Assembly: GCF_030463535.1 (NCBI RefSeq)
Contig: NC_132901.1
Location: forward strand, 5,289,228-5,353,227
Direction of reading: 5' to 3'
DNA: 64,000 bases
From: Salminus brasiliensis
Lineage: Eukaryota; Chordata; Actinopteri; Characiformes; Bryconidae
In this document: in pieces, positions 42,977 through 53,906 of the stretch
Layout of the letters: every line of letters starts with the position of its first letter
Numbering within the stretch: the first letter of the stretch is position 1
The notes under the pieces: model-generated
Told to the model about the DNA's origin: nothing
Seen by the model: the letters and a program-made list of their open reading frames with translations, nothing else
The model's database searches: none
Position numbers and translations under genes: made by a program

Positions 42977-44725
42977 AATCTAGTTTGGTTCTTTTCTGCA
43001 TTTATGGGGTCAAACCACAATCCCTTTTAAGTTAGTTTTGTTCTCTCTCTCTCTCTCTCTCTCGCTTCTCCCCCCCTCCACCACACTCTCACAGAGTGTT
43101 TAAACAGAGGAAATCCTCTCTCCCCGCTAGTTGAGTGTGTGTGTGTGTACTCTCAGGAGAACTGTACAGAGCTCCAGATTCAAGGTCATACACAGTGGTC
43201 AAAGGTTATGACCGCTCAGTCCTCACACACACGCACAGTGTGTACTGTACTTCAGCACTCGCTTGGAGTGGTCTTGGTCTTCCCACACTCATGGACACAT
43301 GAACACACATACACACACACACATTGCTGAGCACAGCAATGTTCAGATGCACGACCACCAGGATAGTCTTTTTTGAGTGTTGCATGGTCGATACTTTGAT
43401 TACCAGAAGGTAAAACTCAACCTTTCCATGCTCCGCCCACAAATGCCTTCTGTTGCTAGGTTAGACAAGCTTTAGAACATCCACGTCTTTAAACCGTTCT
43501 CGTAGGCGAGACCTGTGAGGGTTTGTTCCTCGGGTTCGGTGCATTTGGTCAAGTGTGAAAGCTGTTTTTAAGCCCAGGAGCATTCCAAAGAATCGATCCT
43601 CGGTCCTCCTGAAATCGATGGGCTCATTTCTAATAGTCTGGTGCGGTCTGCAGCAGGTGTGGAAGCTATTCTCTGGGGTTGGGTTCTTTTGTTCATGTCA
43701 CTTCTTCGACTTGCAGGTGTTCCTGTGTGGTGAAATGCCATGACCACACTTGGCATACTTCTCTACAGGGCTTCTCCAAAGTAGCTGAATGCATTAGAAG
43801 GGGCATATAGTGTATCTTCATTTTTTTTTGTTGACATAATGATAAATGGACCAATTCAAATGCACAGAAATGACATATAATTAAATATTTTTATGCTGAC
43901 TTTTATTGAACGTTAAGAAAGATTTTCCTTCTCCTGTATAGTTGCTATTTGGGAGATATATATATATATAAAATATTTTTGCAGGATGCCGAATTATCGA
44001 TGAATTGTACCCCTTTATGCGTAAAACAGCAACACTGAGATGGACAATTCAGCTCTGCTGTGTCTGTAACTCCGCCTCTATTGATGATGAAATAGTGAGG
44101 ATTTCACTCTCTAGTACATAGTGGTGGGCAGCGGCCTTCGAAATGTTAAACTCTCTGATTGGCTCCTTTCTAGTGCCCTTTCCCTGCTCGCTCTTGATTA
44201 CGGTTGCCTCCACACACTTATTATTCACCCCCTAACATACCTTTTAAAATAAAACACTGAACATGAAGCCTATCTTGAATATTACTGGAGTAATTTACAG
44301 TACCTGGCACCCCCTGTAAATGTAATCAGATTTGTCTCCATTACGCATGACTTGGCTGCTTCTCTCAATTAATTAACTTGAGTTTTTAAGCTTTGGTGTG
44401 ATAAGTAAAAATGTTTTATTATTTTAAATTTTATTTTTAAAATATTTAAAAATATGTTTAAAAAATCAGATACATGTTTTTTGCTCCCTGATGGATTATT
44501 CAGACAGGCATCAGAATTGTTTGAGTTAAAAATTAATAATAAGGGGTTACACAAAATATGTCAATATGTCTTTTAAAATATACTTACAAAAATATGTAAA
44601 ATAAAAGTGTTATTCAATTACTTTTTTACATAATTGAACAAAAGATCAAATAAACTCTCGAGTTTTACATAATTTAACATTTCTGGTAATTATTTTATGG
44701 TTCATTCTTAAAGGGCTTTAAAGGG
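42601..44725. other. Intergenic, no gene seen
   Basis: Decaying edge of the pyrimidine array to 42760, (CA)n at 42931-42972, (TC)n at 43040-43064, nuclear-receptor-like half sites near 43180-43210, and a fragment of the CACTATATG transposon family at 43738-43815. One CCAAT-type dispersed motif at 43840. Otherwise unassigned. Confidence 0.6.
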
Positions 44726-44729
44726 TTTT

Positions 44730-45330
44730 AAAGTGATGTTGGATTTATGGAATACAATATTCTGAAACAAAATGACATACTGGAACTACCTATTTAACAC
44801 CTGTGCTAAAGATGTTCCATGTTTACACGAAAGATGGTGTCCTAACAAGGAAACAGTAGGCTTCCAATTGTCCTCCGCTTGTGAATCATTATAGAGTTGG
44901 AAAAAGACCACGTAATTCAGGTGCCAGTAAAGCATGGTGGTGGCAGTATCATGCTGTTGGCACACTGCAAGAAAACCTGCTTTGGTATGCTAAAAACTAA
45001 AGGTTAAGACCAAGGCTAAACAACACAGGAGTGGTTGAACAAGACAAAGGTGAATGTTCTACAATGGCCAAGTCAATTGAACCATTGCACTACTTGAAAA
45101 TTGCAGTCAACAAGCATCATCAACCAACCTGAACTGAAGCAAATCGGCCAAATGTGAGCAGGGCTAGTAGAAACTTAGCCAAGCTGTTAATGCAACAACG
45201 TTCTACCAAACGTCTGCCAAATTTTAGCATGAAGGGAGTTGAAATATACAGAGTTTTAAAGATGAGCTGATGATTAGCTAATAATTTGAAAAATGACTTT
45301 TAAGGGGGTTTAATACTAAGGCACAGGATA
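44730..45330 (+). pseudogene. Tc1/mariner transposase pseudogene
   Basis: KHGGGSIMLL is readable at 44930-44960, followed by TTQEWLNKT-like sequence and VLQWPSQ (45056-45075). The PDLNPIE block after it is deleted to IEPLH, and LKIAVNKHHQPT follows. This is the same family as the minus-strand relic at 18590. Multiple frameshifts and deletion of the catalytic Glu block make it dead. Confidence 0.75.
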
Positions 45331-45412
45331 TTTTCAACCAACCAACCAAGTCTGATTGCAATTTAGTAATGCCTAATGATTAGACTAGATGCCTAATGCC
45401 TATGACTAAACA

Positions 45413-45689
45413 TACATTTTATGTCCGAATGTTTGTGGACACCCCTTCAAATGAATGCATTCAGCTAAACAGATGTGGAAATGTGGTATAGTTTCTGTAC
45501 AGAAGTATTGGCAATAGAATGTGGAGCAGATCAGCATGAACTTGCTGGCACCATGCCTCATGCCAGGTATGAGCTAGAGGGGTATAAAGCCCCCCAGCAT
45601 TGAGCTGTGGAGCAGTGGAGCAATTCCCTTGATTTTGGAAGAAAATAAGAACGAGCAGGTGTCCCAATACTTTTGTCCATACAGTGTAT
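45413..45689 (+). mobile_element. CACTATATG-family short DNA transposon, deleted in the middle
   Basis: Both ends are present (ATGTCCGAATGTTTGTGGAC and GGTGTCCCAATACTTTTGTC), but the segment between GGAGCAGTGGAGCAATTCC and CCTTGATTTTGGAAG is missing, leaving 277 bp. Confidence 0.82.
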
Positions 45690-46266
45690 TTTGGTTGAAC
45701 TGCATGGCTGTTTCACACGCTAGTGAGCAGAGCATGGTTTGGTCAATTGATCATATAATGTTTACGAAGGATTGAGTAAATCTTTGACACAGCTGAGTTG
45801 AGTGGGGTGTGTGTGTTGGTCAGCGAGTGGGTGTGTACGCTTTTAGAATCGATGACCCAAACCCGAAGTCTAAAAGAGGACTGCTGGCACTGGACTTTTC
45901 AACTTTTCTTTGTATCGCAGATCAATAGCATTTAAAAATAGAACCCAGTTAGTGCAACATGCATTAATCTATACAGCTAGCGGTGGGACAGACAGCACAC
46001 TTGTTTCTCAAGGGGACGTCCTCCTTCCTTTACCTGTTTTAATGAATGCCTGGACAATGGCAAAATGTTCTGTTCATTCATTAATGTCCATCTTGGACAG
46101 TACAGAGGACACTGTATAGATTCACTCTGGGAGAAGAACAAGTCTTCATCTTCTTACCGCACCAGACTAACAAACCAGAGCAGAGCTACCGGCTGGAACA
46201 AAAGTTTGCTAACCCATTTTATCTGAATTCAGTATAGCTGAATTAGTTTCAGCCCTAGCTTTACAC
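45690..46266. other. Intergenic, no gene seen
   Basis: Unassigned sequence. A 69-codon frame at 45910 shows no recognisable domain. Confidence 0.6.
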
Positions 46267-47560
46267 TGGCATGCAAAAGATTGAGCACATCTGGTCAAAT
46301 TTAAGTTACTGTGGACAGCTAAGTGGGTTGAACATGAACCGACCTTCAACAGACAACATTTCTAAGGATTAGTTTCTTTTTTTGCACAATTTTAGCGTGA
46401 ATAAGGAGAGGAGCAGCATGCAAAGGTTTTGGCACCTCAAGAGATTTGAGTTCTCAGGTAACTTTTATTAAGGTTGTGGAACCCTAATTAGCTTGTTAGT
46501 GCTTTAGAAATGATCTGACTCCTTAAATCATGTCCAACAGCCAGCAGACATTGGCAGCCCCCTCTAAGTAGCAGTGTAGTATCCTGAAAATGACCAAAGC
46601 AGAAAGTCATTTCCTCAGTTTGTGACATAGTTAGGAAATGGCAGTTACACAACTAACTAATGACTACTGCAGTCTCAGCATTATTCTAGCCCTTCATTAT
46701 TCAACAGGTGTCTTTACTATTTAGTAGAGCACCTTTTGTTGTTATGATCCTGCAGCAAATGTGACGCATAGCTTCTGGCTGTGTTCCTCAGGAAATCGTA
46801 GCCCATTCCTTATGATCAGTGGTCTTTAGTTTACTAATATTTTTGGTTTGCTGCTGCAACTGCCTTCTTTAAATCCCATCAAAGATCTTCTTTGGGGTTG
46901 AAGTCAGGTGACTGTGATGGCCACTCCAGAATCTTCCAGGGCTTCTTCTGAAAGCAAGCCTAGGTGGACTTTGATGTATGCTTGGGATCATTATCCTGTT
47001 GGAAGGTCCAATGAATGCCTAAGCTTCAGCTTTCTCACAGAAGCATGAGGATTCTCATAGGATTTCCTGATATTTGATTAAATACATCTTGACCTCCAAA
47101 CACTACAGGTTTCCAGTGCCAGAGGAAGCAAAGCAGTCCCAGCACATCACAGAGCCACCGCCATGCTCCACTGTAGCAAGAACATCCAGACAAACCGCTG
47201 ATCCACAGCCCAATTCATCACTCCAAAAAACAGAACCCCAAAATGTCTGTCTTATTTGTATGGTTTTAGGCAGAGTGGTGCAGACTGTTCTTGTGCCTTT
47301 GGGTCAGCAAAGGTGTACAGATATAGAGACCCTTTGCCTTACTGTGCAAACTGAAACCTCAGTGCCTGCTACTACCAAATCTTGCTGCAGGTCTTTTTTC
47401 TTGAGGGTTTTTGACCACCTGCCTCTTTAGGGATCTGGTGGCAGCTTGTGATAGTTTCCTCTTTCTGCACGTCCAGGTAGTGTAGCCAGTGTTCCTTTAC
47501 ATGTGATGTACTTCTAACTGTATCTCTAGGAACATTCAGTGCCTTTGTTTTCCCTTTGGA
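46267..47560 (-). mobile_element. Tc1-like element running into the assembly gap
   Basis: The left (3') end is GGCATGCAAAAGATTGAGCA. The element then carries a minus-strand transposase relic and is cut by the N gap at 47561, so its other end is not visible. Confidence 0.75.
46750..47540 (-). pseudogene. Tc1-like transposase pseudogene with a readable DDE core
   Basis: Minus-strand fragments in order: FWSDELGCGSAV (first catalytic Asp, about 47205-47240), EHGGGSVMCW (about 47135-47166), FQQDNDPKHTSKST (second Asp, about 46975-47015) and LEWPSQSPDFNPKEDL (third acidic residue, about 46885-46930), then WDLKKAV. In-frame stops and a frame change between blocks show it is inactive. It is the best preserved catalytic core in the window. 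Its N-terminal DNA-binding part is degraded toward the gap. Confidence 0.82.
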
Positions 47561-47760
47561 NNNNNNNNNNNNNNNNNNNNNNNNNNNNNNNNNNNNNNNN
47601 NNNNNNNNNNNNNNNNNNNNNNNNNNNNNNNNNNNNNNNNNNNNNNNNNNNNNNNNNNNNNNNNNNNNNNNNNNNNNNNNNNNNNNNNNNNNNNNNNNNN
47701 NNNNNNNNNNNNNNNNNNNNNNNNNNNNNNNNNNNNNNNNNNNNNNNNNNNNNNNNNNNN
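47561..47760. other. Assembly gap (200 N)
   Basis: Exactly 200 Ns, the size of a placeholder gap. It truncates a Tc1 remnant on its left and the testican first coding exon on its right, so the true missing length is unknown. Confidence 0.98.
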
Positions 47761-47853
47761 TCGGCGGCGCTCCCCGGAGCCTCCGGCCGCGACGACAGCG
47801 GCAATTTTCTGGACGACAAATGGCTGACAGGACGGTGGGACAAATTTCGAGAC
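47761..47853 (+). CDS. spock3: Testican (SPOCK3-like) N-terminal exon, 5' end in assembly gap
   Basis: Testicans are secreted proteoglycans of the extracellular matrix, built from an N-terminal unique region, a follistatin-like/Kazal domain, an EF-hand SPARC domain and a thyroglobulin domain. Only the N-terminal unique region is visible here. The open frame begins right at the N gap and encodes 31 residues: an Ala/Gly-rich stretch (SAALPGASGRDD), then SGNFLDDKWLTGRWDKFRD. Human SPOCK3 from memory reads GNFLDDKQWL, then about ten residues, then QWNKFRD. The fish exon therefore keeps both blocks but lacks roughly nine residues between them. The donor is gtgagt, phase 0. Signal peptide and start codon should lie in or before the gap. 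The GC- and CpG-rich exon suits a first coding exon. SPOCK1 and SPOCK2 fit less well, because NFLDDK and the downstream PGKPFDQ favour SPOCK3. Confidence 0.75.
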
Positions 47854-47906
47854 GTGAGTAGCGTTTGTTTCGTGGCTTTAACGGTCCGGCTTCTCGGCTG
47901 CGCTGT

Positions 47907-47935
47907 GTGTATATATATATGTGTGTGTGTCTGTG

Positions 47936-47988
<53 letters not shown>

Positions 47989-48010
47989 GCGCGCGCGCGT
48001 GCGCGCACTG
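47907..48010. repeat. Alternating purine-pyrimidine tract (TG/TA/CG)
   Basis: Begins 54 bp after the testican exon donor and runs (TG)(TA)(TG)(TA)(TG)12 then GCGTGTGCGCGCGCGCGTGC. Almost every dinucleotide alternates purine and pyrimidine, a classic Z-DNA-prone composition, and it ends in a CG-rich core. Confidence 0.9.
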
Positions 48011-48117
48011 CTCGTGTCGCCGCGCTACGGCTCTTTGAGTTGGAGCTAGCGAAGGTTAGCGTTAGCTCAGGGCTCGCTTTCTCCGCAGTAGCCTCTCTGT
48101 GCTAATCGACCGTTTGC

Positions 48118-48158
48118 AGACACACACACACACACACACACTCACACACACACACACA

Positions 48159-48192
<34 letters not shown>
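48118..48192. repeat. (CA)n microsatellite
   Basis: Interrupted by two ACTCAC units. It is complementary to the (TG)n tract 110 bp upstream, so a fold-back is possible. Confidence 0.92.
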
Positions 48193-48193
<1 letters not shown>

Positions 48194-48470
48194 CGCAGCA
48201 GTGTATCCTTTAGCACCAGCGTCACATGCGTCATGACATGTGTAGGTCAGTCATAAGCAGGCGAGTGTTGGTGTGTGTGTGTGTGTGTGTGTGTATTTAA
48301 CTCATTGTTGGGACCAAATGGTTTGAAACATGGAAGTGTGCAACATTGTGAGGACCTTTTTTATTTATTCAATCAATCAATCAATCAATTCAATCGATTT
48401 CTAGTCCAATACAAATGCTATGCTATTCTGATTATATAAGGATTGTAAGTATGTGTAATGAGGTAAACAA

Positions 48471-48789
48471 TATGGGCAAAAGTATTGGGACACCCGCCTA
48501 TTTGTTGTTTTTTTCTGGAATCAAAAGCAAATCCTGCATTTGTTGGAGTAACTGTCTCTACCGTCCAGGGATGAAAGATACATTGGAGCATTGCTGTGAG
48601 GGTTTGATTGCATTCAGCAACAAGACTTTAGTGAGTCCTGTTCTGATGGCAATGTCTTAACATGGACTAGACAAACTGTGTGTGTGTGTGTGTGTGTGTG
48701 TGCATTTGCACACCTGTGTCAGCAATGAGTGCAACTTAAAAAGTAGCTGAATGCATCCATTAGAAGGAGTGTCCACAAATGTAGTGTAT
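48471..48789 (-). mobile_element. CACTATATG-family short DNA transposon
   Basis: GGGCAAAAGTATTGGGACAC at the left and GTCCACAAATGTAGTGTATG at the right, with both termini and a central deletion. Confidence 0.8.
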
Positions 48790-49249
48790 GCAGTTAAAGC
48801 TTTGTATTTTAGTAGTTATGGCTTCTTTTTATGATAATGCCAGGAAACCTAGTTAAGGAGGGGTGGGCTCGTACTGTCGGGGGTGGGCACTCTGGGGATT
48901 GGTAAGGAGCACAGTTCTGGATGTTTTTGTAAGACAGCTGTAGCTCAGGAAATGAGACAAGTGCCCTTGTTTTGCATGAGGACACTGCAGTATTTCTAAA
49001 AACGGTATGACTTCTAAACCAACATAAGAGTTATTTCTAGTTATTTCCGTTACTGGTGACAAGGTCAGACATGTTTCTTAGCACAACAATTTAGCAGCAC
49101 ATAAAGATTAGAAGCAGGAAGTCAGTAGGTTTTCATGTAGAGTTAGTTTTTTTCTCCTCAGTGGACGATGTGCCAACATGCTGGTTTGTCAGAGAAATAG
49201 GCCTCTTATAGGCTTTCAACTGTTTTTGAACCTGGGGAAAACCAACCTA

Positions 49250-49915
49250 CCATCAGCATGAGTATTTGACATCTAGTTAACATCAGGTAGAGTAGTTAAT
49301 GTCTAGCTAACATCAGCTATGTTAGTTAACATCATTAACATAAACTACAATCATTAACATCTAGGTACCATCGAGAAGAGTATTTAACATCTAGTTAACA
49401 TCAGGTAGAGTAGTTAATGTCTAGCTAACATCAGCTATATTAGTTAACATCATTAACATAAATTACAATCATTAACATCTAGGTACCATCGAGAAGAGTA
49501 TTTAACATCTAGTTAACATCAGCTAGAGTTGTTAAATTATACCTTTATAGCTAGATTAGTTAACATCATGCAAAACGTCAGCTAGAGTGTTTAACATCTC
49601 ACTATCATCAGCTAGAGTAGTAAACATCTCACTGCGATCAACAAGAATAGTTAACATCTAGCTAACATCAGCTAGAGTAGTTATCATCTAGTTAACATCA
49701 GCTGTTTAACATCTAACTATCATCAGCTAGTTATTAACAGCTAGCTAACGTCAGCTAGAGTAGTTAACGTCTAGCTACCATCAGCACGAGTGTTTAACTT
49801 CTAGTTGACATCAGGTAGAGTAGTTAACATCTAGCTTACATTAGCTAGGGTTATTAACGTCCAGCTACCATCAACTAGAGACTGTTAGCTAGATTTGTTA
49901 ACATCTAGACGTTCC
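49250..49915. repeat. Higher-order tandem array with 118-bp period
   Basis: AGTATTTAACATCTAGTTAAC-like starts fall at 49261, 49379 and 49497, exactly 118 bp apart, with few changes between the first two units. Each 118-bp unit consists of 4-5 degenerate monomers of about 25-30 bp on the theme GTTAACATCTAGCTAACATC. To the right the array dissolves into single monomers. The GTTAAC palindrome recurs many times. Confidence 0.88.
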
Positions 49916-51029
49916 GTTAAAGTAGTTCACTGTAGTTCTTGAGGTTGAAGATGGTTTAGGTGTAGCCACGGCAGCATTTAGCGTTTAGTAATGCAGAAAA
50001 TTGAGATTCCCACAAAGACAGGAATACAGGTCTGTGTGTGTGGGGTTTTTTTAGAGACATGGTCACTAACTTGTCCTTGTCTTAACAATGCTGTCATTCT
50101 TCCAAGAGCCAGGGACCACGTGAGCCTAAAGGCCTAGATGTTCAGTTTCTATGCGATGGGTCAAATTAAGCATGTATGACTCAGATTAAGCCTAGAGCTC
50201 AGACTCGGACTAACTGTTAGTGGACACTCCGTTCTGAATCAGTTTTAGTCATGCACTTCATCTGCGTCCACAAAGACGGGTGTTATCGGGTTCGGAGGGT
50301 GTAGGAACTCTGGGAAAGGGCTGTGCGTTATAGGCACAGATGTTACGCTCTCCAACTCGGTTATGTTCTAGATAATGGCTGTATAATCCAGTTGATTTGC
50401 TTATAAACAAATCATATGTAATGATATTGAGCCCTGAGTCTGATGATATCTATTGAGCCAGAGGACTTCCTGTTCCGTGTGTGTGTGTGGGGGGTAATGA
50501 TGTTTATGTAAGGGCTGCAGTTTAGACTCTCTCATAGGCAGTATGCTACGGTATTTCCAGGCAGCGCCGAATCAGCCGATGCTGCTTTGCTAACTTCGCC
50601 TTGGAACCAGACCAAGAAAGCTATCTCTCTCTGTCTCTCTCTCTCTCTATTTCTCTTTCCCTTTGCCTCTCCCACTCTAATTCAGTGCATATGCATGACC
50701 ACTAGCATTGCCAGATACGTTATGGGATTAAAAGCTAATTAAATCATTCAGAACCATTCAGAACACTGTAGATTGTTTATTTAAATGAAATATTAATATA
50801 TAATACATTTCTGCCAGTCCAGTTCGGTTCACAACATATGTAGGACCAGCAGCATTGTGGTCAGCGATGACCGTGAAGGCTAATGGAGAGAAGCCTCTGT
50901 CTCTCATTAAAGGGCAGTAAAGATTAGGTGAGAGTGTAGATGCGACACTTCAAGGTCAATCAGTAAACAGAAAGAGATTTCTGCAGATTAGTATCTCACT
51001 AAAGGTCACTTACTGAGACGCTCCATTTT
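49916..51029. other. Intronic, no gene seen
   Basis: Unassigned sequence with a (TC)n-rich stretch at 50622-50650. Confidence 0.6.
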
Positions 51030-51155
51030 AACCCCTTACGCCTTGTGCGTAGGCCCACACTTCTTTTCGTCACTCTCATAACTACATTACTATCATAATT
51101 AACAATAACTTCGTAGGCCCTAGAACAGAACCTTGTGGGACGCCACAACATTTTA
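51030..51155 (-). mobile_element. RT-motif chimeric repeat, copy 3
   Basis: Minus strand 51116-51149 translates as CGVPQGSVLGP. It continues with AATGTAGTTATGAGAGTGAC and then a block also present in copy 1 (GTGTG-GC-TAC-CA). Same orientation as copy 1. Confidence 0.65.
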
Positions 51156-51917
51156 TTAATTAGTGAATATTAAACCTAGGGTTCATCAGGTTAATCCTTT
51201 AAAGCCTGACCCTAGTTCTTTAACACTTCATAATTAAATATTAAGTATAAAGAATTATGTAATGAACACACTGATGCTGCAGAGGTCTCAAAAACATGTG
51301 AATATGTGTCAGAAGTGCAAAATGGGTGCATGAGTGCAGGCTCTAAACACCTGACCATTGGCTTAAAACTCATGCAAGTCAACACTTTGGCATTGTAGCT
51401 GAATTTAATGTTGTATAAAGGGTGGAAGGATGTGTGTGTGTGTTTGTGTGTGTCTGTTGTTTTGTGTTGCAGACAGGCCGTGTCACTCACACCCTAATCT
51501 CAGAGCCCAGCATTTCTGAGAATTGTACTTTAGGCAACTCAGGGCTGAGATTCTTGGAGCGTAGCCACGTTACTTCACTTCTACGTGAGCTGGAAATCAC
51601 CGTCGTAACCCCACCCCCTCCTTCGCTAAGCCCCTCCCACTCTGTGCTTCGTGCTCTTATAATTCCCGCCCACTTAAAACGCCCTCGGCCGAGAATTACA
51701 CATAGATGCTGTTGCTTTCTACAGTTGTGACGATGTGATTACAAGCACACATTCATGCACTGCAGTGTCAAAACAGGCCTTGCTTGTTAGTTGTTGTGTG
51801 TGTGTGTGTACTTGACCGTCAGCCATAACACCCATCCCAGATGTGTGTGTGGCAAAGGCAGGGATGAATGTATGTATGTTGTAACCTCAGGCAAAACAAG
51901 TCTTGCTTGGGTGCATG

Positions 51918-51948
<31 letters not shown>

Positions 51949-52500
51949 TATACATGTTCATAAAATATGAACACCAGAGTTTAAACGCCACAGCAGTCAA
52001 AACTCCCCCCTAAGGGGTGAAATGAATGTGTTTATTAAGTGTGTGTGTGTGAGGCATCTAAAGTGATGTGTGTGCATGTGTGTGTGTGTGTGTCTGTGCA
52101 CGCTTTGATCCTCGTGTGTTATGACATGAGCTTGGCAGAAGCCGCGTGTCTGATTTTCCTCAGGAGACCCTTCTAAGATTTTACCAGCCCAAACTTCAAA
52201 AAACGCTAGATGACAATACAGTTTGCACCTGGTAGACTGTAATCTCATATTACTGTCAAATTATCGCGCTGTATTATTTAATGTGCTGCGATCAAACAGG
52301 ATTTAACTTGAACAGACATGCTATGAGAGCAGCAGTGTTCTCCGTATTGTAAATGCTGATATGAGGATTAGAGGAGACATTCAAAGGCAGATTTCTCCAG
52401 AAGAAGATTAGGACCGTCGCTATTGATTGCGTGATAATCAAGCAAGCAGTTAGGAAGAATAGGCCAAACAATTAGAATGGACTGAAATAGGGAATTAGTA
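51156..52500. other. Intronic, microsatellites only
   Basis: (TG)n at 51431-51452, 51795-51809, 51920-51942 and 52068-52094. Frames here cross these tracts. No gene seen. Confidence 0.6.
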
Positions 52501-52579
52501 ACAAATAGGGATGCTCGATCCATTTTTCTGCCCTCTGATCCCATCGAGGACCTTAATACAGATCTGATTTTTGTGTTCC

Positions 52580-52830
52580 TATAATTAGAGGGTATGCATG
52601 TGACGCCACAAGCCGTGGGAGTCACTATGGCCATGCTCGCTGGGTGGCGCAAAGTGTGAAGGCCACTAAAACATCCAAAAACGGGAAAGAGCTGTTGTGC
52701 GACTGATTCAGCGGGAATTCTGAGCCGACCTTTACAGGCTGCTGAAATCTCAAGAGAAGGTAAAGAATGGATTGCTGCAATTCGTAGAAACAACCGGATT
52801 CCAGGCCCCAAAAGTGTTGGGGCTCAGTGA
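52580..52830 (+). pseudogene. Possible THAP-domain fragment of a DNA transposon
   Basis: One frame reads AAEISREGKEWIAAIRRNNR followed by IPGPKSV (about 52735-52815). It resembles the middle of a THAP zinc-finger domain, where families show R-x-x-W-x-x-A-x-R-R then W-x-P and SxxCSEHF. The Cys/His ligands that would confirm it are not clear here, and stops occur upstream. A relic of a P-element-like or domesticated transposon is possible. Confidence 0.3.
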
Positions 52831-53560
52831 GTGGTGCAGTTGTGTCCTGAAAACAGGTGGGGGAAAAACAACTTAGCAACATGCTAAGCTCAAGTAAAAG
52901 GGAAAGCAAGCAAACCTTGATGAAGCGGTCTACTAAAGGAGCCTGAAAACAGTAAAAAAAATACGCTCCTAAGATCATTCACTCGACTCCTGCTCTCAGA
53001 GGCTTTATCCTCTCAACATGTGTGCTTTTTTGGTCATTTGGATGGATTGCAACAGCTTTAAGTCTAAGTCTGACTAAAGGGGGCACGTTCCAATGGGAAC
53101 GTGACATTATTGCATGCACTCTATGATACAGCCACATAGTTTAGGTATTGTGTTGCTAATTAGTCCTGAAGTAAAAGCATTTTGTTTTTAGAGAACAGTT
53201 TTAAAACAATTCGATTTTCTGGACTGATTTGGTTTGTTTGGTAGCTGACCTTTTTTAACCCTCCTGTTATGTTCAGCTGTAAAGAACAGCAATAACGTTC
53301 CCGGGACAAACTGAACCACGCTTAACCGTAAAAGTAGATAACGGTATAATATAATGATATAAAAAGTAGATGGTCCGGGCATGCAGTTAGTTCCTTAGCT
53401 AGGCTAAGGAACAGCTATAGCTGTGGTCTTGGCATAAAAGATGATATACAGTCACAAAATCATAAACACATAAAACACAATCATAAACACAAAATCATAA
53501 ACACAATCCACACATCAGCTTTTTATACAGGGTTTTAATCCAGTTTTTGCTGGATGGCAA
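52831..53560. other. Intronic, no gene seen
   Basis: Unassigned, with short ATCATAAACACAAA direct repeats at 53450-53510. Confidence 0.6.
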
Positions 53561-53574
53561 TGCTGGATTCCACT

Positions 53575-53715
53575 AAGCAACACAGGCCGCGCTAACGCAG
53601 CGGTAGCGATGTTGCATGAGCCTGTCAGCTGGGCTGTGCCAACCCTGCGATAGCGATGTTAAATGAGCTCGGCAGCTGGGCTATGCTTACCCCACGGAAA
53701 GTGATGCTGGAATTT
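53575..53715. repeat. 47-bp tandem repeat, about 2.7 degenerate copies
   Basis: TAGCGATGTT occurs at 53604 and 53651, 47 bp apart, each followed by (G/A)CATGAGC..G.CAGCTGGGCT. The third unit is diverged (GAAAGTGATGCTGG). Confidence 0.7.
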
Positions 53716-53802
53716 GTTTCTTTTAGGGAGCTTATTTTCACTTTACCACTGGGTAGCAGGCATGAATATGGCCATTTTTTTGGCGCTTCTATAAAATAGT
53801 TT

Positions 53803-53807
53803 TGATT

Positions 53808-53903
<96 letters not shown>
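53803..53903. repeat. (TA)n microsatellite, about 50 units
   Basis: Uninterrupted except for a few TG at 53832-53839. Self-complementary and cruciform-prone. Confidence 0.95.

Positions 53904-53906
<3 letters not shown>

Noticed and set aside
47539..48105. 188-codon frame spanning the N gap
   Set aside because: Reading through Ns is meaningless. Only 47761-47853 of it is supported as a testican exon; beyond the gtgagt donor it is intronic repeat.
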